Positions 60,588 through 64,000 of a stretch of DNA of 64,000 nucleotides are shown in pieces (positions within the stretch are counted from its first letter, which is position 1; each line of letters starts with the position of its first letter). The stretch is from a virus. Location: the IMG/VR virus record IMGVR_UViG_3300042517_000577, positions 1 through 64,000 of that record; one strand, 5' to 3'. A program made the position numbers and the translations under genes. The notes beneath the pieces were generated by a model, which was not told where the DNA came from, did no database searches, and saw only the letters and a list, made by a program, of their open reading frames with translations.

Positions 60588-60936
60588 ATTAGTATCAGGA
60601 GAAGAGATATTTTCCTTGGTATGCATTAGTGAGGAAGATGATAGAAGATTTTTGATACTGGATAATCCAGTTATTATTACTCCTATTCAATCTAAATCCA
60701 GTCGTACTATGGGATACAAAGTTGTTCCCTGGGTTAATATCTCTGATGATGAAATGTTTATTCTTAACTTCGATAAAGTACTTACTATGACTGAAATTAA
60801 GGATGCAAACATAATATCAATCTATAAAAGATTTAATCGTCCAAGTGCTCAAGTACAAGTAACCAAGCAAATGGGTCTCATCTCTAAAGTTGATTCTGCG
60901 AGAGAAACCTTAGAAAGACTATATAAAAGTAATTAA
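60559..60936 (+). CDS. LSm-like hypothetical protein after uvsW
   Basis: A 125-residue protein. The frame opens at 60490 inside uvsW; ATG 60559 gives the compact MEEDFYATIKLVSGEEIFSL start. The strand pattern (ATIKLVSGEEIFSLVCI, LILDNPVIITP, later DEMFILNFDKVLTM) is what an Sm/LSm fold shows, with a helical C-terminal tail. Such a fold could bind RNA. I recall conserved hypothetical genes at this place in cyanophages but cannot confirm the family. Confidence 0.6.
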   Translation: MEEDFYATIKLVSGEEIFSLVCISEEDDRRFLILDNPVIITPIQSKSSRTMGYKVVPWVNISDDEMFILNFDKVLTMTEIKDANIISIYKRFNRPSAQVQVTKQMGLISKVDSARETLERLYKSN

Positions 60937-61001
60937 AGATATAACTAATCTTGAAACCCAACAGAGTGATCCTACTCAAGGTTTCGTTTCCTGTCAAGCA
61001 C

Positions 61002-61030
61002 TTGTCAAAGGACTAATTTTAGAGTAGAGT
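61002..61030 (+). promoter_or_regulatory. Possible sigma70 promoter before gp55
   Basis: TTGTCA (61002-61007), 17 bp, TAGAGT (61025-61030); 4-5 of 6 matches in each box. It lies 31 bp before the gp55 start. No late-type box is present here, which suits a late sigma factor that must be made before late genes are read. Confidence 0.35.
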
Positions 61031-61060
61031 ATCAGCAATGTTAGGATTAAAAAATTTAAT

Positions 61061-61552
61061 ATGTTTTTAAAAGTTATGGTTAAGGAAAGAAAAAGATCAG
61101 AACATTATGTAAGCAATAAAGACTTTCATCAAGCTTTGGTTGATTATAAAAAACTTGTAGATGAAGCAAAAGATAAAAATCTACCAAAACCAAAAATTCC
61201 AAATTATATTGGAGAATGCTTTTTGAAGATTGCCACTCACTTATCATATAAACCGAACTTTGTGAATTATATGTTTAAGGATGATATGATATGTGATGGA
61301 ATTGAAAATTGTGTGTTATACATCCATAACTTTGATGTGACTAAAAAGAATCCTTTTGCCTATTTCACTCAAGTAATTTACTATGCCTTCTTGAGAAGGA
61401 TTGCAAAAGAAAAGAAACAACTGGAAATTAAAACAAAAATTATAGAAAAGTCAGGATTTGAAGAAGTTTTTAGTGCAGATAGTTCTGATGTTGGATATGA
61501 TCATGGCAATATGAATAGCATTAAGGATGGTATCAATTATAGATTTACATGA
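61061..61552 (+). CDS. 55: gp55 late sigma factor
   Basis: A 163-residue sigma-like protein (T4 gp55 185). The core sequence (YVSNKDFHQALVDYKKLVDE; PNYIGECFLKIATHLSYKPN; NPFAYFTQVIYYAFLRRIAK) is the region 2 remnant that reads TATAAATA promoters with the sliding clamp. A second ATG at 61076 gives a version 5 residues shorter. The late boxes listed in this window are its presumed targets. Confidence 0.92.
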   Translation: MFLKVMVKERKRSEHYVSNKDFHQALVDYKKLVDEAKDKNLPKPKIPNYIGECFLKIATHLSYKPNFVNYMFKDDMICDGIENCVLYIHNFDVTKKNPFAYFTQVIYYAFLRRIAKEKKQLEIKTKIIEKSGFEEVFSADSSDVGYDHGNMNSIKDGINYRFT

Positions 61553-61567
61553 TTTTGGAGATTGCAA

Positions 61568-62608
61568 GTGAAGGTTTGTCTAATTACTGATACCCATTTT
61601 GGATTTAAGAAAGGGAATAAAATATTTCATGATTATTTTCAAAAGTTTTATGAGAATGTTTTTCATCCATACCTAATTAAGAATAATATTAATACGGTTA
61701 TTCATTTGGGAGATTCCTTTGATAATCGTAAAGGTATTGATTATTGGTCCCTGAAGTGGGCACAGGATATATTTTATGATACCCTAGAGACATTAGGAAT
61801 TACTGTTTATAATATTGTTGGTAATCACGATATCTATTATAAAAATACAAACTCTTTAAATTCATTAGAATATCTTCTACAAGATTACGATAACGTAATC
61901 AAAATATCTTCACCGACAGAAGTTAATATTGACGGACTTGACATTTTATTTTTACCCTGGATCAATCAAGAGAATGAAAAAACTACTTTCAACCTTATTC
62001 AAAACACAACTTGCCCGTGTGCGATGGGGCACCTTGAGTTCCAAGGATTTAGAGTTAATAAACAAATCATCATGGAGCACGGTCTGGAGAGCAAACTATT
62101 TGACAAGTTCCAACGTGTCTTCTCGGGACACTTTCACACTAGATCGAACAACGGAAGGATATTCTACGTAGGAAACCCTTATCACCTCTTCTGGAGTGAT
62201 TTAGGAGACCCTAGAGGGTTTACTGTGTTCGATACTGATACTATGGAACACGAGCATATCAATAATCCATATGATATTTTTAAAGTTATTGAATATGATG
62301 AAGATAACCTAAATGAAGATCTTAATGAATACGAAAATTGCATCGTAAAGGTTGTTGTAAAAAATAAAAACGATCAAAAGAAGTATGAGAAATATCTTGA
62401 TAAATTAGTTAAATGTAATCCATATGAATTGAAACTGATAGAATCTTGTATAATTAATACTAATATAGAACTACCAGAATCTAATGCCGAATCCGAGGAT
62501 ACTTTATCTTTACTAAAACGGTATGTAGATGAATCTGAAGTTAGTTTAAATAAGAATGAGATTAAGAGATTAATCAATTCAATATATCAAGAGTCTTATC
62601 AGATATAA
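61568..62608 (+). CDS. 47: gp47 recombination endonuclease (Mre11-like)
   Basis: A 346-residue calcineurin-type phosphoesterase (T4 gp47 339). Metal ligands D8-T-H10, D49 in HLGDSFDNR, N86-H87-D88, H155, and H188-F-H190. I start it at GTG 61568 because GGAG lies 7 nt before it; TTG 61562 is possible. With gp46 it resects double-strand ends for recombination-dependent replication and degrades host DNA. Confidence 0.93.
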   Translation: MKVCLITDTHFGFKKGNKIFHDYFQKFYENVFHPYLIKNNINTVIHLGDSFDNRKGIDYWSLKWAQDIFYDTLETLGITVYNIVGNHDIYYKNTNSLNSLEYLLQDYDNVIKISSPTEVNIDGLDILFLPWINQENEKTTFNLIQNTTCPCAMGHLEFQGFRVNKQIIMEHGLESKLFDKFQRVFSGHFHTRSNNGRIFYVGNPYHLFWSDLGDPRGFTVFDTDTMEHEHINNPYDIFKVIEYDEDNLNEDLNEYENCIVKVVVKNKNDQKKYEKYLDKLVKCNPYELKLIESCIINTNIELPESNAESEDTLSLLKRYVDESEVSLNKNEIKRLINSIYQESYQI

Positions 62609-62610
62609 TA

Positions 62611-62892
62611 ATGTATATTCTTACTCTGGCATCAAATCAAAATGAAGGAGCATTTGCCATCGAAGATGAGTATGGTGATAATGTCCTGATGATTTTTGAA
62701 GAATATGATGATGCTGAAAGATATATTTCAATGTTGGATGAATTGGATTATCCCGAAATGGAAATCACAGAAGTAGAAAGGGAAACTGTAATAATTGCTT
62801 GTGAAACATTCAACTATGAATATGTTATAATTACTCCAAATGATCTAGTTGTTCCTCCAAATTATGATAAAATTTCAAAAAATTCGTTATAA
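62611..62892 (+). CDS. DUF3110-like protein between gp47 and gp46
   Basis: A 93-residue protein with the DUF3110 pattern known from cyanobacteria: a first strand (YILTLASNQNEGAFAIED), VLMIFEEYDDAERYISMLDE and PEMEITEVER. Role unknown. It starts 2 bp after gp47 and its last 29 nt overlap gp46, so the three are co-translated. The gene is probably host-derived. Confidence 0.72.
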   Translation: MYILTLASNQNEGAFAIEDEYGDNVLMIFEEYDDAERYISMLDELDYPEMEITEVERETVIIACETFNYEYVIITPNDLVVPPNYDKISKNSL

Positions 62893-64000
62893 AAATTTAT
62901 TATCTTCTGGTAATTATTGGACTACTATAGATTTACTGAAGAACAATTCCACATTAATTATTGGACAAAATGGAGCAGGAAAAAGTACATTACTGGATGC
63001 CTTAACTTTTGTTTTATTCAATAAACCTTTTCGGAAGATAACCAAAGGTCAACTAGTAAACACTGTAAATGAAAAGGATTGTGTAGTTGAAATTGATTTC
63101 TTGGTAAACGCAGATCAGTATAAAATTATAAGAGGAATAAAACCTAGTATATTCAAAATTGAAAAGAACGGAAAGTTATTGGACGAACTATCGTCTTCTA
63201 CCGATCAGCAAAAATGGTTGGAGCAAAATTTATTAAAACTAAATTATAAATCTTTTACTCAGATTGTAATACTCGGGTCATCAAATTTTGTTCCATTTAT
63301 GCAACTTTCTTCTCAACATCGTAGAGAAGTGGTCGAAGATTTACTAGACATCAAAATATTTTCTTCGATGAATGATGTCACTAAAAATAAAATTAGGAGT
63401 TTAAGAGATGATATCAAAGAAACTGAATACAAAAAAGAAAATATTGAAGATAAAATTGAATCACAAAAGACACTCATTGCTGAACTTGAAAACAGAAACA
63501 AGGAAGATGTTGAGGAAAAGGAAAGAAAGCAATCTGAAATAGAATTAGAAGTATCTCAACTTCAAGATAAAATTACTAAGAATCTTTCTTTTGTATCTGA
63601 TAAGCAGGATGAGTTAAAGGCAGTATCTAAATCACAATCCAAAATTAAAAAGTTAGACATACTAAAAGCAAAATTACTTCAAAAGGTATCTAATTTTACT
63701 GAAGATTGTGACTTCTTCGAGAATAATGATACTTGCCCTACCTGCACTCAATCTATTGAAAATGAATTTAGGTTAAATAAGATTGCTAGTATTAAAGGTA
63801 AGCAAGATGAATTGAAAGTTGCTTGTGAAGAACTTGAAACTAACATTCGTAATGAGAAGAAAAATGAATCTAAATTTCTAAAAATATCAGATGAAATTAC
63901 CAAATCCAATAGTCAAATTAGTTTGGACCAAATTAAAATATCTCAATTGGAGAAACAGAAGAAAGAACTCCAATCTGAAATTCAAAGACTTATCACCAAA
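62864..64000 (+). CDS. 46: gp46 recombination endonuclease (Rad50-like), partial
   Basis: First 379 residues; it runs off the window (T4 gp46 has 560). ATG 62864 lies in the end of the DUF3110-like gene. Walker A GQNGAGKS (34-41) in LIIGQNGAGKSTLLDAL; Q-loop region SSNFVPFMQLSSQHRREVVE; then a long coiled coil with a zinc-hook motif C291-P-T-C294 near its middle. It would use ATP to regulate the gp47 nuclease and bridge DNA ends. Confidence 0.94.
   Translation, partial: MIKFQKIRYKNLLSSGNYWTTIDLLKNNSTLIIGQNGAGKSTLLDALTFVLFNKPFRKITKGQLVNTVNEKDCVVEIDFLVNADQYKIIRGIKPSIFKIEKNGKLLDELSSSTDQQKWLEQNLLKLNYKSFTQIVILGSSNFVPFMQLSSQHRREVVEDLLDIKIFSSMNDVTKNKIRSLRDDIKETEYKKENIEDKIESQKTLIAELENRNKEDVEEKERKQSEIELEVSQLQDKITKNLSFVSDKQDELKAVSKSQSKIKKLDILKAKLLQKVSNFTEDCDFFENNDTCPTCTQSIENEFRLNKIASIKGKQDELKVACEELETNIRNEKKNESKFLKISDEITKSNSQISLDQIKISQLEKQKKELQSEIQRLITK

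Overview
This window is almost certainly part of a T4-type cyanophage genome (a marine myovirus of the Kyanoviridae kind). Every supported gene is on the + strand and the DNA is AT-rich. The right-hand three quarters carries the T4 structural and replication core in the order usual for cyanophages: gp25, gp6, large baseplate or structural proteins, gp8, gp13, gp14, gp15, gp16, gp17, gp18, gp19, gp20, gp21, gp22, gp23, a gp3-like protein, UvsY, UvsW, gp55, gp47, gp46. Cyanobacterial links are a DUF3110-type gene between gp47 and gp46, an HNH protein of a type common in cyanobacteria, and DnaA boxes of the form reported for cyanobacteria (TTTTCCACA). The host cannot be settled from the sequence; marine Synechococcus or Prochlorococcus are the natural candidates.

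Layout. (1) 1-13288 is an accessory, probably early-expressed region. It holds about 40 short, often acidic genes in small operons with stop/start overlaps, two tRNAs (Arg-UCU and Thr-UGU), an HNH endonuclease, a second SF2 helicase, a nuclease-like protein beside a Dam-type adenine methyltransferase, and an ArdA-like antirestriction protein. Its operons are punctuated by at least twelve stem-loop plus -10 promoter cassettes that resemble the PeSL (promoter early stem-loop) elements known from T4-type phages. (2) 13289-14000 is the only long gene-free stretch. It holds a 32-bp-period array of palindromic cyanobacterial-type DnaA boxes, an unlinked fourth palindrome, other direct repeats, and a consensus sigma70 promoter (TTGACA, 17 bp, TATAAT). 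It looks like an origin or a DnaA-binding control region. (3) 14001-16510 holds small genes, including one whose N-terminus matches the capsid-targeting peptide of T4 internal proteins, plus a glycosyltransferase. (4) 16538-44035 is baseplate, neck and tail completion, with single genes of 8.4, 2.7 and 6.4 kb. (5) 44044-58075 covers packaging, tail sheath and tube, portal, prohead protease, scaffold and major capsid protein, ending in a textbook terminator. (6) 58113-64000 covers gp3-like, UvsY, UvsW, an LSm-like protein, the late sigma factor gp55, and the gp47/gp46 recombination nuclease, with gp46 running off the end.

How it fits together. Early transcription by host RNA polymerase would use the stem-loop promoters and the strong promoter at 13808. 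Late transcription would use the gp55-dependent TATAAATA/CTAAATA boxes found 20-50 bp before many virion operons. gp21 would process gp23 (predicted cut after E52) and probably the small capsid-targeted protein(s). Several virion proteins share a G-x-G-Y beta-repeat module and a second inserted module, which suggests exchange of domains between tail genes.

All family assignments are from reading motifs by eye; no database search was run.
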